This document shows, in pieces, positions 8,890-17,694 of a stretch of 33,743 nucleotides of DNA (its first letter is position 1; the number at the start of each line of letters is the position of its first letter). The stretch comes from PALSA-505 sp035308365 (GTDB lineage: Bacteria; Actinomycetota; Actinomycetes; Streptosporangiales; Streptosporangiaceae), in NCBI GenBank assembly GCA_035308365.1, contig DATGGU010000007.1:1-33743 (forward strand). Reading direction: 5' to 3'. Position numbers and translations under genes: made by a program. The notes beneath the pieces were generated by a model that worked only from the letters and a program-made list of their open reading frames with translations, had not been told where the DNA came from and ran no database searches.

Positions 8890-10806
8890 ATGGCAGGCGA
8901 CCCTTCGAGCACCCAGCAGGCCGACGGAACCGCCCAGTCTGGCGGCAGCCTGGCCCTCTACCGACGGTATAGGCCGGCCACGTTTGCCGAGGTCAAGGGG
9001 CAGGAGCAGGTTACCGAGCCGCTCATCCGTGCGCTCAAGGCTGGCCGGATCAGCCACGCTTACCTTTTTAGCGGACCACGCGGCTGCGGCAAGACGACCA
9101 GCGCGCGCATTCTGGCCCGGTCGCTCAACTGTGTCGAGGGGCCTACTCCCGAGCCTTGCGGGGTCTGCGACTCCTGTGTCGCCCTCGCCCCCAACGGGCC
9201 GGGCAGCATCGATGTCATAGAGATCGACGCGGCGTCCCACGGTGGCGTCGATGATGCCAGGGACCTGCGGGAACGCGCCTTCTACGCCCCGGTGTCCGGG
9301 CGGTTCAAGGTGTACATCATCGACGAGGCCCACATGGTCACGCGGGAGGGCTTCAACGCACTGCTGAAGCTCGTCGAGGAACCGCCGGCGCACCTGAAGT
9401 TCGTCTTTGCCACCACCGAGCCGGAGAAGGTTATCCCGACGATCAGGTCGCGGACCCATCATTATCCGTTCCGGCTGGTCCCGCCCGCGACCTTGCGCCA
9501 GTTGCTCAGCGACATTCTGGCCAGGGAGGGGGTCAGCTACGAGCCCGAGGCCCTCCAGCTTGTCATCCGTGCCGGAGCCGGCTCGGTCCGCGATTCGCTG
9601 TCGGTGCTGGACCAGCTTCTGGCCGGGGCCGGCGAGTCCGGGCTGACCTACGAGAAGACAGCGTTCCTGCTGGGTTATACCGACGCGAGCCTGCTGGATG
9701 AGGTTACCGAGGCGTTCGCCATACCGGATGGGGCCGCGGTCTTCCACGTGATCGACCGGGTCGTGGAGGCCGGCCTGGATCCGCGCCGGTTCGCCGCCGA
9801 CATGCTGGACCGCTTCCGGGATCTGATCGTGCTCAGCGCCGTCCCGGACGCGGACAAGACCGGGCTGATCGACGCCCCGGCCGACCGGCTGGAGCGGATG
9901 CGCGCGCAGGCGGACAAGTTCGGCCAGGCCGAGCTGACCAGGGCCGCCGAGGTGCTGAGCGACGGCCTGGTGCAGATGCGCGGCGCCACCGCGCCCCGGC
10001 TGCTGCTCGAGCTGATGTGCGCCCAGGTGCTGCTGCCCGGGGCGAGCACCGGCCACAGTGCCCTGCTGACCCGGCTGGAGCGGCTCGAACGGGGCGCGGC
10101 GACCGCAGCCCCGCCGGCTCCACCCAGCCCTGACACCCAGGGCGAGCCGCCCCGCCGCGCGCCCGAACCGCCGAGCCGCACACCGGCACCCGCGCCTGCG
10201 CCTGCGCAACGCACCACCCAGGACACAGCCCAAGCCACCCCGCCCCCGGCCCCGCCGACCAGGTCAGCCACCCCGCCGTCGGACGCCGGAGCGCTTCAGC
10301 GGGATTGGGAGGCCGTCCTCGAGGCGGTCAAGGGCGTCCGCCGGGTCGCCTGGATCCTGCTGCGCAACGCGAACGTCCAGTCGCTCGCCGACGGCATCCT
10401 CACCGTTCGCTTCCCCAAGGAAGGCGACGTGAAGGGCTTTGCCAGCAGCGGCTGTGACGCCGACCTCAAGCGCGTCCTCGCCGATTCTTTCGGCCTGAAT
10501 GTCCAGGTTAAGGCCGTCTCCGGTGCCGATTCCGGCAATGGTTCCGGTGGTTTTGGCGATCAAGATAACCGCCTTACGGTGCCTGCTCAGCTCCAGCCTC
10601 AGCCTTCGGCGCCGGAACCGGTGCCAGTGAAGCAGGCCCGCCCGGTCGAGCCTGCACCCGTTCCCGAGCGCGCCGACCTGGACGACGGCGCCCCTTTTGA
10701 CATCGACGATCCGGACGCCTCGGTCGGCGAGGCCGGCATTACCGGGATGGACCTGATCAAGCGCGAACTCGGCGGCAAGATCATCGACGAGATCGACAAC
10801 AGCTAG
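8890..10806 (+). CDS. dnaX: DNA polymerase III subunit gamma/tau
   Basis: A 638-residue clamp-loader ATPase that opens the sliding clamp and links the replicase. Order: LALYRRYRPATFAEVKGQ start of the AAA+ domain, Walker A GPRGCGKTT (62-70), a zinc module with Cys 81, 90, 93 and 96, Walker B IIDEAHM, lid and collar domains to about residue 390, then a long Pro/Ala-rich linker and a C-terminal tau-like domain (about 465-540) followed by an acidic tail. I see no A-rich slippery site that would make a separate gamma form by frameshift. The ATG at 8890 follows GAGG by about ten bases. It heads the dnaX-ybaB-recR block. Confidence 0.97.
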   Translation: MAGDPSSTQQADGTAQSGGSLALYRRYRPATFAEVKGQEQVTEPLIRALKAGRISHAYLFSGPRGCGKTTSARILARSLNCVEGPTPEPCGVCDSCVALAPNGPGSIDVIEIDAASHGGVDDARDLRERAFYAPVSGRFKVYIIDEAHMVTREGFNALLKLVEEPPAHLKFVFATTEPEKVIPTIRSRTHHYPFRLVPPATLRQLLSDILAREGVSYEPEALQLVIRAGAGSVRDSLSVLDQLLAGAGESGLTYEKTAFLLGYTDASLLDEVTEAFAIPDGAAVFHVIDRVVEAGLDPRRFAADMLDRFRDLIVLSAVPDADKTGLIDAPADRLERMRAQADKFGQAELTRAAEVLSDGLVQMRGATAPRLLLELMCAQVLLPGASTGHSALLTRLERLERGAATAAPPAPPSPDTQGEPPRRAPEPPSRTPAPAPAPAQRTTQDTAQATPPPAPPTRSATPPSDAGALQRDWEAVLEAVKGVRRVAWILLRNANVQSLADGILTVRFPKEGDVKGFASSGCDADLKRVLADSFGLNVQVKAVSGADSGNGSGGFGDQDNRLTVPAQLQPQPSAPEPVPVKQARPVEPAPVPERADLDDGAPFDIDDPDASVGEAGITGMDLIKRELGGKIIDEIDNS

Positions 10807-10927
10807 CGTATGACGTGGGGGCGGCCTTCCCCGGCCCGGTCAGGCCGTAGGCTCTCAACTGACAGGCGACCGCGCGTGTACCCAGTCCGGTGCCGCGGCC
10901 GCACCGGCCAGAGGCAAAGGTGGCAGC

Positions 10928-11293
10928 GTGGATCCAGGTGGCCAGATGGACATGCAGCAACTGCTAGCCGCGGCGCAGCAGATGCAGGAACAGCTCATGA
11001 ACGCACAGCAGGAGCTGGCCGAGACCGAGGTGCAGGGATCCGCCGGCGGTGGGCTCGTCACCGCCAAGGTCAACGGCCAGGGCGAACTCGTGGATCTCAG
11101 CATCGCGCCGGCCGCGATCGACCCGGATGACCCCGGCGAGACCGCCCAGACCATCGCCGACCTGGTCCTGGCCGCCGTGCGTGACGCCTACCGGGCGGCC
11201 GGCGAGCTTCAGCAGCAGAAGATGGGGCCCCTGGCCAGCGGGCTCGGCGGCATGGGCGGCGGTATGGGCCTGCCCGGCATGCCGGGTGCCTGA
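10928..11293 (+). CDS. YbaB/EbfC nucleoid-associated protein
   Basis: A 121-residue member of the YbaB/EbfC family: an N-terminal amphipathic helix rich in Gln/Glu (MQQLLAAAQQMQEQL), then VQGSAGGGLVTAKVNGQGEL and LSIAPAAIDPDDP, and a Gly/Met-rich tail. These dimers bind DNA and are typically encoded between dnaX and recR, as here. The GTG at 10928 is preceded by AAAGGTGG. About 120 bp separates it from dnaX, possibly with its own promoter; recR begins 21 bp downstream. Confidence 0.95.
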   Translation: MDPGGQMDMQQLLAAAQQMQEQLMNAQQELAETEVQGSAGGGLVTAKVNGQGELVDLSIAPAAIDPDDPGETAQTIADLVLAAVRDAYRAAGELQQQKMGPLASGLGGMGGGMGLPGMPGA

Positions 11294-11314
11294 CCGGGAG
11301 ATCCGGGGGCTGAC

Positions 11315-11914
11315 GTGTACGAAGGGATCGTCCAGGACCTGATCGACGAGCTGGGCCGGCTGCCGGGCGTGGGCCCGAAGAGCGCGCAGCGGATCGCCTT
11401 CTTCCTGGTCGGCACCGACCCGGAGGACGTGCGCCGCCTGGCGGCGACGCTGATCGAGGTCACCGAGAAGATCCGGTTCTGCCGCATCTGCGGGAACGTC
11501 GCCGAGGCGGACGAGTGCCGCATCTGCCGGGATCCGCGCCGTGAGCCGTCGGTGATCTGCGTGGTCGAGGAGCCCAAGGATGTCGCCGCCGTTGAGAAGA
11601 TGCGCGAGTACCGTGGCCGCTACCATGTGCTCGGCGGAGCGATCAGCCCGATCGAGGGAGTCGGCCCGGAGGACCTGCGGATCAAGGAGCTGATGGCGCG
11701 CCTGGCCGACGGGACGGTGACCGAGCTGATCCTGGCCACCGACCCGAATCTCGAAGGCGAGGCGACCGCGACCTACCTGGCCAGGCTGGTCAAGCCCATG
11801 GGGCTCCGGGTCACCAGGCCGGCCAGCGGCCTTCCGGTCGGCGGGGACCTGGAGTACGCGGACGAGGTCACGCTGGGCCGGGCGTTCGAGGGACGGAGAC
11901 TGCTGGATGTCTGA
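11315..11914 (+). CDS. recR: recombination mediator RecR
   Basis: A 199-residue RecR, which with RecO/RecF loads RecA onto gaps. A helix-hairpin-helix (RLPGVGPKSAQRIAFF) is at 14-30, a C4 zinc finger at Cys 56, 59, 68 and 71, then a Toprim domain with VVEEPKDV and DPNLEGEATA. The length is normal. The GTG at 11315 follows GGGGG by about five bases. Its last eight bases overlap the start of the DUF5063 gene. Confidence 0.97.
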   Translation: MYEGIVQDLIDELGRLPGVGPKSAQRIAFFLVGTDPEDVRRLAATLIEVTEKIRFCRICGNVAEADECRICRDPRREPSVICVVEEPKDVAAVEKMREYRGRYHVLGGAISPIEGVGPEDLRIKELMARLADGTVTELILATDPNLEGEATATYLARLVKPMGLRVTRPASGLPVGGDLEYADEVTLGRAFEGRRLLDV

Positions 11915-12461
11915 CGCTAGGGGCGCGTCTGTCACGCCGGGCGAGCAGAGCGACGGCTGGAGCCCGCTGGCCGACCGGATCGCCGGGAACGTGCAGGACT
12001 TCCTGGACGGGATCGCGGCGCTGGCCAGGGGCGAAGGCGGCGAAGAGACCGTGCCGATGCTGCTGCTCGAGGTGTCCCAGGTGCTGCTGGCCGGGGCGCA
12101 GCTCGGCGCGAGCAAGGACGTCATCCTGCCCGGGAACTGGGAGCCCGCGGTCAGCGCAGACCCGGACCTGGATGCGCTGCGCAGCGGCCTGGCCCGCGGC
12201 CTTCGTCCGTGCGACGAGTACGCCGAGCTGTTCGACCCCTACGCCGACACCAAGGCGACCCCCTTCCGGCTGTCCGACGACCTGGCCGCGGTCGCCGCCG
12301 ACCTGGTCCACGGGCTCAAGCACTACCAGGCCGGCCGCTCGCTCGAGGCGATGTGGTGGTGGCAGTACTCCTACTTCAACCACTGGGGAACACACGGTGG
12401 CGCGGCGCTGCGGGCGCTGCACTCGGTGGTCGCGCACACCAGGCTCGACGTCGCCGAGTAG
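11907..12461 (+). CDS. DUF5063 domain protein
   Basis: A 184-residue soluble protein with helices and a tryptophan-rich C-terminal half (EAMWWWQYSYFNHWGTHGG). The pattern matches DUF5063, a family of unknown function that I recall lying beside recR in actinomycetes. It overlaps the recR end by eight bases, so the two are probably translated together. No catalytic motif is apparent. Confidence 0.85.
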   Translation: MSDARGASVTPGEQSDGWSPLADRIAGNVQDFLDGIAALARGEGGEETVPMLLLEVSQVLLAGAQLGASKDVILPGNWEPAVSADPDLDALRSGLARGLRPCDEYAELFDPYADTKATPFRLSDDLAAVAADLVHGLKHYQAGRSLEAMWWWQYSYFNHWGTHGGAALRALHSVVAHTRLDVAE

Positions 12462-12546
12462 CCGTGCGCCGTAAGCCGCTTAGGTACACTCAAGCGTCCC
12501 ACTGACCGGCCAGCCTTAGCAGCCAGACCGGAGGAGCGACGCGCCC

Positions 12547-13827
12547 GTGTCCCTTGTCGTGCAGAAGTACGGTGGATCATCCGTTGCCGACGCCGACGGC
12601 ATCAAACGGGTCGCACAGCGGATCGTGGCCACCAGAAAGGCCGGTCATGCGGTCGTCGTCGTGGTCTCCGCGATGGGTGACAGCACCGACGAACTGATCG
12701 ACCTGGCGAACCAGGTCAGCCCGCTGCCGCCCGGGCGGGAACTGGACATGCTGCTCACCTCGGGTGAGCGGATCTCCATGGCGTTGCTGGCCATGGCCAT
12801 CGCCAATCTCGGCCTGGAGGCGCGCTCGTTCACCGGCTCCCAGGCCGGTGTGATCACGACCGGCACGCACGGCAACGCGCGGATCATCGACATCACGCCC
12901 GGCCGGATCTCCGGCGCGCTGGCCGAAGGGGCAATCCCGATCGTGGCCGGCTTCCAGGGTGTCTCGCAGGACAGCAAGGACATCACCACGCTCGGCCGGG
13001 GCGGTTCGGACACCACGGCGGTGGCGCTGGCCGCGGCGCTGGGCGCCGACGTCTGCGAGATCTACACCGACGTGGACGGGATCTTCACCGCCGATCCGCG
13101 GATCGTGCGCGGGGCGCGCCGCATCCCCCGGATCAGCTACGAGGAGATGCTGGAGATGGCCGCCTGCGGCGCCAAGATCCTGCACCTGCGGTGCGTAGAG
13201 TACGCCAGGCGGTACGACATCCCGATTCATGTGCGGTCCTCTTTCAGCAACCGTGAGGGCACCTGGGTCGTCAAATGGAGTGCGGGCGAATCGGAGGGAG
13301 ACGACGTGGAGCAGGCGATCATTTCCGGTGTCGCACACGACAGGAAAGAGGCCAAGATCACGGTCGTCGGCGTGCCGGACAAGGTCGGCGAGGCAGCCAG
13401 GATCTTCCGCGCGATCGCGGCCGCCGACATCAACATCGACATGATCGTGCAGAACGTCTCGGCCGTGGCCACCGGCCGGACCGACATCTCGTTCACGCTG
13501 CCCAGCACCGACGGACAGGTGGCGATGACCACGCTGCGCCGGATGCAACAGGAGGTCGGCTACGAGTCGCTGCTCTACGACGACAAGATCGGCAAGATCT
13601 CGCTGGTCGGTGCCGGGATGCGCTCCCACCCCGGGGTCAGCGCCACCTTCTTCGGCGCGCTGGCCGGGGCCGGGGTGAACATCGGGATGATCTCCACCTC
13701 GGAGATCCGGATCTCGGTCGTGGTGGACGAGCAGGACGTCGATCTCGCGGTGAACGCCACCCACAAGGCCTTCGACCTGGACGCGGGCGAGGATGAGGCG
13801 GTCGTGTACGGCGGGACGGGCCGGTGA
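12547..13827 (+). CDS. lysC: aspartokinase, alpha subunit
   Basis: A 426-residue aspartokinase that phosphorylates aspartate, the first step to lysine, diaminopimelate, threonine and methionine. The kinase motif VVQKYGGSSV is at the N-terminus, with FTADPRIV further on; two ACT domains fill the C-terminal third (from about 265), where feedback inhibitors bind. The GTG start has GGAGGAG ten bases upstream, and TACACT near 12485 may be a -10 element in the 85-bp upstream gap. Its stop overlaps the asd start (GTGA). An in-frame internal start for a separate beta subunit is visible. Confidence 0.97.
   Translation: MSLVVQKYGGSSVADADGIKRVAQRIVATRKAGHAVVVVVSAMGDSTDELIDLANQVSPLPPGRELDMLLTSGERISMALLAMAIANLGLEARSFTGSQAGVITTGTHGNARIIDITPGRISGALAEGAIPIVAGFQGVSQDSKDITTLGRGGSDTTAVALAAALGADVCEIYTDVDGIFTADPRIVRGARRIPRISYEEMLEMAACGAKILHLRCVEYARRYDIPIHVRSSFSNREGTWVVKWSAGESEGDDVEQAIISGVAHDRKEAKITVVGVPDKVGEAARIFRAIAAADINIDMIVQNVSAVATGRTDISFTLPSTDGQVAMTTLRRMQQEVGYESLLYDDKIGKISLVGAGMRSHPGVSATFFGALAGAGVNIGMISTSEIRISVVVDEQDVDLAVNATHKAFDLDAGEDEAVVYGGTGR
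13306..13827 (+). CDS. aspartokinase beta subunit from an internal start
   Basis: Within the aspartokinase frame, the GTG at 13306 (codon 254) is preceded by GGAGGGAG (13293-13300) at five bases. This gives a 173-residue protein beginning VEQAIISGVAHDRKEAK and consisting of the two ACT domains. Actinomycete and Bacillus aspartokinases of the alpha2-beta2 type use precisely such an internal start (established knowledge). The strong internal ribosome binding site supports it here. Confidence 0.8.
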   Translation: MEQAIISGVAHDRKEAKITVVGVPDKVGEAARIFRAIAAADINIDMIVQNVSAVATGRTDISFTLPSTDGQVAMTTLRRMQQEVGYESLLYDDKIGKISLVGAGMRSHPGVSATFFGALAGAGVNIGMISTSEIRISVVVDEQDVDLAVNATHKAFDLDAGEDEAVVYGGTGR

Positions 13828-14903
13828 GCGGCGTGAGCGCGGCCGGGCGGCCGACCCTGGCTGTCGTCGGGGCCACCGGCGCGGTCGGGACCGTGATGCT
13901 CGACCTGCTGTCCACCAGGTCCGACATCTGGGGCGAGATCCGGCTGGTCGCCTCGCCGCGGTCAGCGGGCAGGCGGCTGCGGGTGCGCGGCCAGGAGATC
14001 GAGGTCGTCGCGCTGGAGTCCAGCGTGTTCGAGGGCGTGGACCTGGCCATGTTCGACGTGCCCGACGAGGTGTCCGCGCAGTGGGCGCCGGTGGCCGCCG
14101 CGCACGGCACCGTGGTGATCGACAAGTCCGGCGCGTTCCGGATGGATCCCGAGGTCCCCCTGGTGGTCCCCGAGGTGAACCCGGAGCACGCGGCCAACCG
14201 GCCCAAGGGAATCATCTCCGCGCCGAACTGCACCACGCTGTCCTTGATCGTCGCGATGGGCGCGCTGCACCGGGCGTTCGGCCTGCAGGAAATGGTCGTC
14301 GCCTCCTACCAGGCCGCCTCGGGCGCCGGCCAGGCCGGCATCGACACCCTCTACACCCAGCTGGACAAGGTGGCCGGCACCAGGACGCTTGGCCAGCGGG
14401 CCGGCGACCTGCGCTCCGCGCTCGGTGACCTGGGCCCGTTCCCCGCTCCGCTGGTGCTCAACGTCGTACCCTGGGCTGGCTCGCCGCGGGACGAAGGCTG
14501 GTCATCCGAGGAACTCAAGATCCGCAACGAGTCGCGGAAGATCCTCGGCCTGCCGGATCTGCGGGTGACCGCGACCTGTGTCAGGGTCCCGGTGGTCACC
14601 GGCCACTCGGCAGCGGTGCACGCGGTGTTCGAGCGCGAGGTGAACACCCAGGAGGCGGGCAGGGTGCTGCGTGAGGCACCGGGCGTGGTGCTCGTGGACG
14701 ACCCACACCGTGGCGAGTTCCCGACCCCGGCCGACGTGGTGGGCACCGACCCGACCTGGGTCGGCCGGCTGCGCCGCACACTGGACGATCCGCACGGCCT
14801 CGACCTGTTCGTCTGCGGCGACAACCTGCGCAAGGGCGCCGCGCTCAACGCGGCCCAGGTCGCCGAGATGATCGCCGCCGAGTACACCGAATCACACATC
14901 TAA
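13824..14903 (+). CDS. asd: aspartate-semialdehyde dehydrogenase
   Basis: A 359-residue NADP-dependent dehydrogenase that reduces aspartyl phosphate to aspartate semialdehyde. The nucleotide-binding start VVGATGAVG is at 14-22 and the catalytic cysteine is Cys136 in SAPNCTT. The N-terminus is followed by KSGAFRMDPEVPLVVPEVN, typical of the family. The GTG start overlaps the aspartokinase stop by four bases, giving an ask-asd operon. A 16-bp perfect inverted repeat about 105 bp downstream lies before the convergent membrane-protein gene. Confidence 0.97.
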   Translation: MSGVSAAGRPTLAVVGATGAVGTVMLDLLSTRSDIWGEIRLVASPRSAGRRLRVRGQEIEVVALESSVFEGVDLAMFDVPDEVSAQWAPVAAAHGTVVIDKSGAFRMDPEVPLVVPEVNPEHAANRPKGIISAPNCTTLSLIVAMGALHRAFGLQEMVVASYQAASGAGQAGIDTLYTQLDKVAGTRTLGQRAGDLRSALGDLGPFPAPLVLNVVPWAGSPRDEGWSSEELKIRNESRKILGLPDLRVTATCVRVPVVTGHSAAVHAVFEREVNTQEAGRVLREAPGVVLVDDPHRGEFPTPADVVGTDPTWVGRLRRTLDDPHGLDLFVCGDNLRKGAALNAAQVAEMIAAEYTESHI

Positions 14904-15006
14904 CCCGTAGTCTCCCCTGGCAGCGACACGTAATATCCGTGGTCAAGGCCCTGCCAGCTGCGCAAACACGTTGGCCCATCGGCTGGGGGAACTTCGGTCC
15001 AACGTC

Positions 15007-15054
15007 ATCGATGTGACATCGCCACCGAATGAACGGCAGCGATGTCACATCGAT
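15007..15054. terminator. perfect 16-bp inverted repeat between convergent genes
   Basis: ATCGATGTGACATCGC (15007-15022) and its exact reverse complement (15039-15054) flank a 16-base loop, between the ends of asd and of the convergent membrane protein. The location fits a bidirectional terminator. There is no T-tract on either side, so a protein-binding operator is also possible. Confidence 0.6.
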
Positions 15055-15072
15055 TTCGGTTTCGGTTGACGG

Positions 15073-17061
15073 TCATGACATGCGGTAGACCAGCGCGCCG
15101 TCCGCGCGGTAGTCGAACCGGAAGCCGACCGAGATGAGATAGTCCAGGATCTGCTGCGTGGGCTGGTAGCCGGGGACCTGGTACTGCGCCGGCCAGACGA
15201 TCACCCAGCCGATGTGCAGGCTGTGGGCGCTGTACCGGGCGGCAGCCAGCCTGGCCGCGTCACCCTCGCCGTTCCTGAGCAGTTCGCCCGCCATGACCCG
15301 GGGCTCGTGCTGGAGGGCGAGCAGGTCGGTGTAGAACGGCTGCCGGTTGCTGATGGCCAGGCTGGCGGCGGGCAGCCGGGAGACGTAGCCGATCGCCCGT
15401 GGATGGCCGTCGGCGGTCGCCTGCAGCATCGCCTCCTGGTTGAACGGCGGGCCCTGGCCGGGCAGCGGCGCGCCGCTGCGCACGCCGAACGGGACGTCCA
15501 GCACGACCGACCCGGAGTGGTCGGCGGCTATCGGGCCGTCCAGCGCGGGCATCGCGGTGGGCATGGTGAGCTGCGGCGTGAACCCGGCCCCGCCGGATCC
15601 GGCCTCGAACGCCGCCAGGATGACAACCATGGCCACCAGCGAGACGGCCCGGTAGCGCAGCCAGTTCACGGTGTTTCCTGAGCCGGAAACGTACCCTGCT
15701 GAGCCGGAGAGATAGCCTGCTGAACTTTTCAGGCCGGAAAGACACCCTGCTGAACTTTTCAGGCCGGAAAGACACCCTACGGCGGCGCCCGCCAGCAGGG
15801 CGGCGGGCACCAGGCCGAGTTCCAGCATCCGGTTGGGCTCGCGGAAAGAGGACAGCAGCGGTATCCGGACCAGCCATGTGTACGGCATGATCATCGACAC
15901 CCGGAGGCCGTGCCAGGTCTGGGCGAGAGGCACATACCGCCGGGTGCCGATCACGATTCCGGTTCCCAGCGCCGTGACCGTGCAGGCCAGCCACAACAGG
16001 GCGAGCGGCCGGGTGCCACGGCCCCGCCAGCGCAGGGCCAGGCCGGCCAGGGCCAGGACGGTCAGCACCACGCCGTAAGCGGTGATCATCAGCCCGGGTG
16101 GGCCGGAGTGATAGTAGTAGGCGGCCAGGCTCTTCAGCCCGAACGAGCCCAGCCGCGGTGAGGGCGCGAAGATCTGCTGCAGCGTGGCCGCGTAGGCGAG
16201 ATAGTTCGAGTCCAGCGTGGCCTGCGACGTGCCGGCGTTGCCGTCCAGTGCCTGCTGTGCCATGGCGATGATCTGCGGGCTGGCGGCCACGAGGGCGGCC
16301 AGCGCGGCAAGGGCGGCCGAGCGCAGCTTGACCCACGTATCGCTGCGGCGCAGCAGCCAGGGCAGCAGCACCGCCACGGTCAGCAGCGCGGCGAGGATGG
16401 CCGATTCCTGGTCGGTCAGCAGCGACGCGCCCAGCACCACGCCAAGGATGACCGCCTGGCGCCAGCCCGGCCGGCGGCGCAGCCGGATCGCGGCCTCCAG
16501 CGCCATTGGCAGGAAGACCGCGCCGAGCGCCAGGTTCAGTTCCCACCAGGCGTTCCACGTCATCATCGTGGACAGGCCGAAGAGGGCACCCGCGGCTATC
16601 GCGCCGGTCTGCGTGGGCAGCCACAGCCGGGCCGCCCGGTACATGGCGTAGCACATCAGGCCGGGTGCGGCGGCCGACAGCAGGTTGTAGCTGAAGCTCG
16701 GGCCAAAGCCGAGCGTGACGGGGGTCATCAGCACCCCTGGCAGCGGCATCAGTGTGTGGAAGGCGAGTTGTGTACCGGCCGGGGCGACCAGGTAGCTGGT
16801 GAACCAGGCATTGCTGAAGTGCACCACCGACCGCGCCACCCACCAGAAGTCCCAGACGAACAGCGCGGCGTCCCGGTTGAGCGGCGCCACGTGATCGGCC
16901 AGGTAAGCAGCCCGCGGCCAGGTCACCGCGACCCCGGCGGCCAGGTAGCCGGCCAGCACGGCCAGGTGAATGCCCACCCGGCGAATAACAGGATTGACCG
17001 GCCACCGGCCGGTGAGGACTGCCCGCGGAGAATCGGCGCCGAGCGCTGGCAGACTGGCCAT
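15073..17061 (-). CDS. large multi-pass membrane protein, GT-C-like topology
   Basis: A 662-residue protein with about ten or more hydrophobic segments in the first 500 residues and a soluble C-terminal part. The early loop PLNRDAALFVWDFWW carries Asp residues in the place where GT-C glycosyltransferases have their catalytic acid, so a polyprenyl-phosphate-sugar-dependent transferase of the envelope is plausible; the substrate is unknown. A repeated segment GCLSGLKSSA near residue 430 comes from two exact 30-bp copies at 15716-15775 plus shorter degenerate copies. ATG at 17059-17061; a Shine-Dalgarno sequence is lacking because the preceding bases form an inverted repeat. It is divergent from the tandem membrane-protein pair. 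Confidence 0.75.
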   Translation of the reverse strand: MASLPALGADSPRAVLTGRWPVNPVIRRVGIHLAVLAGYLAAGVAVTWPRAAYLADHVAPLNRDAALFVWDFWWVARSVVHFSNAWFTSYLVAPAGTQLAFHTLMPLPGVLMTPVTLGFGPSFSYNLLSAAAPGLMCYAMYRAARLWLPTQTGAIAAGALFGLSTMMTWNAWWELNLALGAVFLPMALEAAIRLRRRPGWRQAVILGVVLGASLLTDQESAILAALLTVAVLLPWLLRRSDTWVKLRSAALAALAALVAASPQIIAMAQQALDGNAGTSQATLDSNYLAYAATLQQIFAPSPRLGSFGLKSLAAYYYHSGPPGLMITAYGVVLTVLALAGLALRWRGRGTRPLALLWLACTVTALGTGIVIGTRRYVPLAQTWHGLRVSMIMPYTWLVRIPLLSSFREPNRMLELGLVPAALLAGAAVGCLSGLKSSAGCLSGLKSSAGYLSGSAGYVSGSGNTVNWLRYRAVSLVAMVVILAAFEAGSGGAGFTPQLTMPTAMPALDGPIAADHSGSVVLDVPFGVRSGAPLPGQGPPFNQEAMLQATADGHPRAIGYVSRLPAASLAISNRQPFYTDLLALQHEPRVMAGELLRNGEGDAARLAAARYSAHSLHIGWVIVWPAQYQVPGYQPTQQILDYLISVGFRFDYRADGALVYRMS
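15677..15775. repeat. in-frame minisatellite inside the membrane-protein gene
   Basis: Two identical 30-bp units (15716-15745, 15746-15775) are preceded by shorter related units of 21 bp (15695-15715) and 18 bp (15677-15694). All lengths are multiples of three, so the reading frame is kept; the peptide repeats lie between two hydrophobic segments. Confidence 0.9.
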
Positions 17062-17067
17062 GCTTTA

Positions 17068-17083
17068 AACCGAAACTTCGGTT
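17068..17083. promoter_or_regulatory. inverted repeat just before the membrane-protein start
   Basis: AACCGAA-AC-TTCGGTT, seven-base perfect arms with a two-base loop, ends six bases before the ATG at 17061. It occupies the place of the ribosome binding site and could be an operator or a translation-blocking hairpin. Confidence 0.45.
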
Positions 17084-17694
17084 ACCGAGAGGCAGGCGAA
17101 TAGCAAAGTGATTCCTGGAATCAGGCAGCGCAAAAGAGGTCGCCCTTTAGCCATGACAACCCCAAGAGCAGGTAAAACAGCATTTCAGAACGCTTCCAAC
17201 GGTCATGCGACTGACAGTTCTCAGTGCCTTAGTCAAGGAAGCCCCAAGGACGAGTAAATACCCACCCACGAATTACCCGGTTCCAAGCGATAAAACTAAC
17301 CGGAAGACAAACCTTGAAACGCACCAGGACCGGCAATGGTTCCGGCAATTCACGATCCGCCGGCTCACTCTCGGGCGGAACGCGAGGCGGTCTGTGCGGC
17401 GGCGCGGGGTGATGATCGCGGGCGGGGTCAGGGCGACGTCCAGCACGCTCCGTGATCGCTGCCGTGCCTCCGTGATGGCGGGAGATGCCACACCCTCGAA
17501 TCCGGCTCGGGTAGGCTTGCCGTGGGTTGTTCCCCGTGGCCTGGTCGGATCGGCAATGGGCCCAGCCCGCCCAGGATGCACGTGCCGGGCTGCCGGTGGC
17601 CCCGGGGACTCCGGACGGCAGCCGCCAGCGCGAACTGCCATGAACACGACAGCCGCCAAGCGCGGGTTAGCCGCCACCTTCTCTGGATGACTTC
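17084..17694. other. gene-free divergent upstream region
   Basis: About 610 bp between the divergent membrane-protein genes. Bases 17085-17340 are comparatively AT-rich and probably contain promoters. Open frames on both strands have no recognisable product or ribosome binding site. I see no RNA gene or repeat in it. Confidence 0.5.

Noticed and set aside
8791..10233. 480-codon minus-strand frame over dnaX and the SRP RNA
   Set aside because: It is the shadow of dnaX codons and has no family resemblance.
8890..10806. Programmed frameshift producing a gamma form of DnaX
   Set aside because: No run of A or similar slippery heptamer with a following hairpin was seen in the gene.
12577..13764. 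395-codon minus-strand frame over aspartokinase
   Set aside because: His/Asp/Arg-rich shadow of the aspartokinase frame.
17205..17690. 161-codon plus-strand frame in the divergent spacer
   Set aside because: Ordinary open frame in AT-richer DNA with no motif; likely part of promoter regions.
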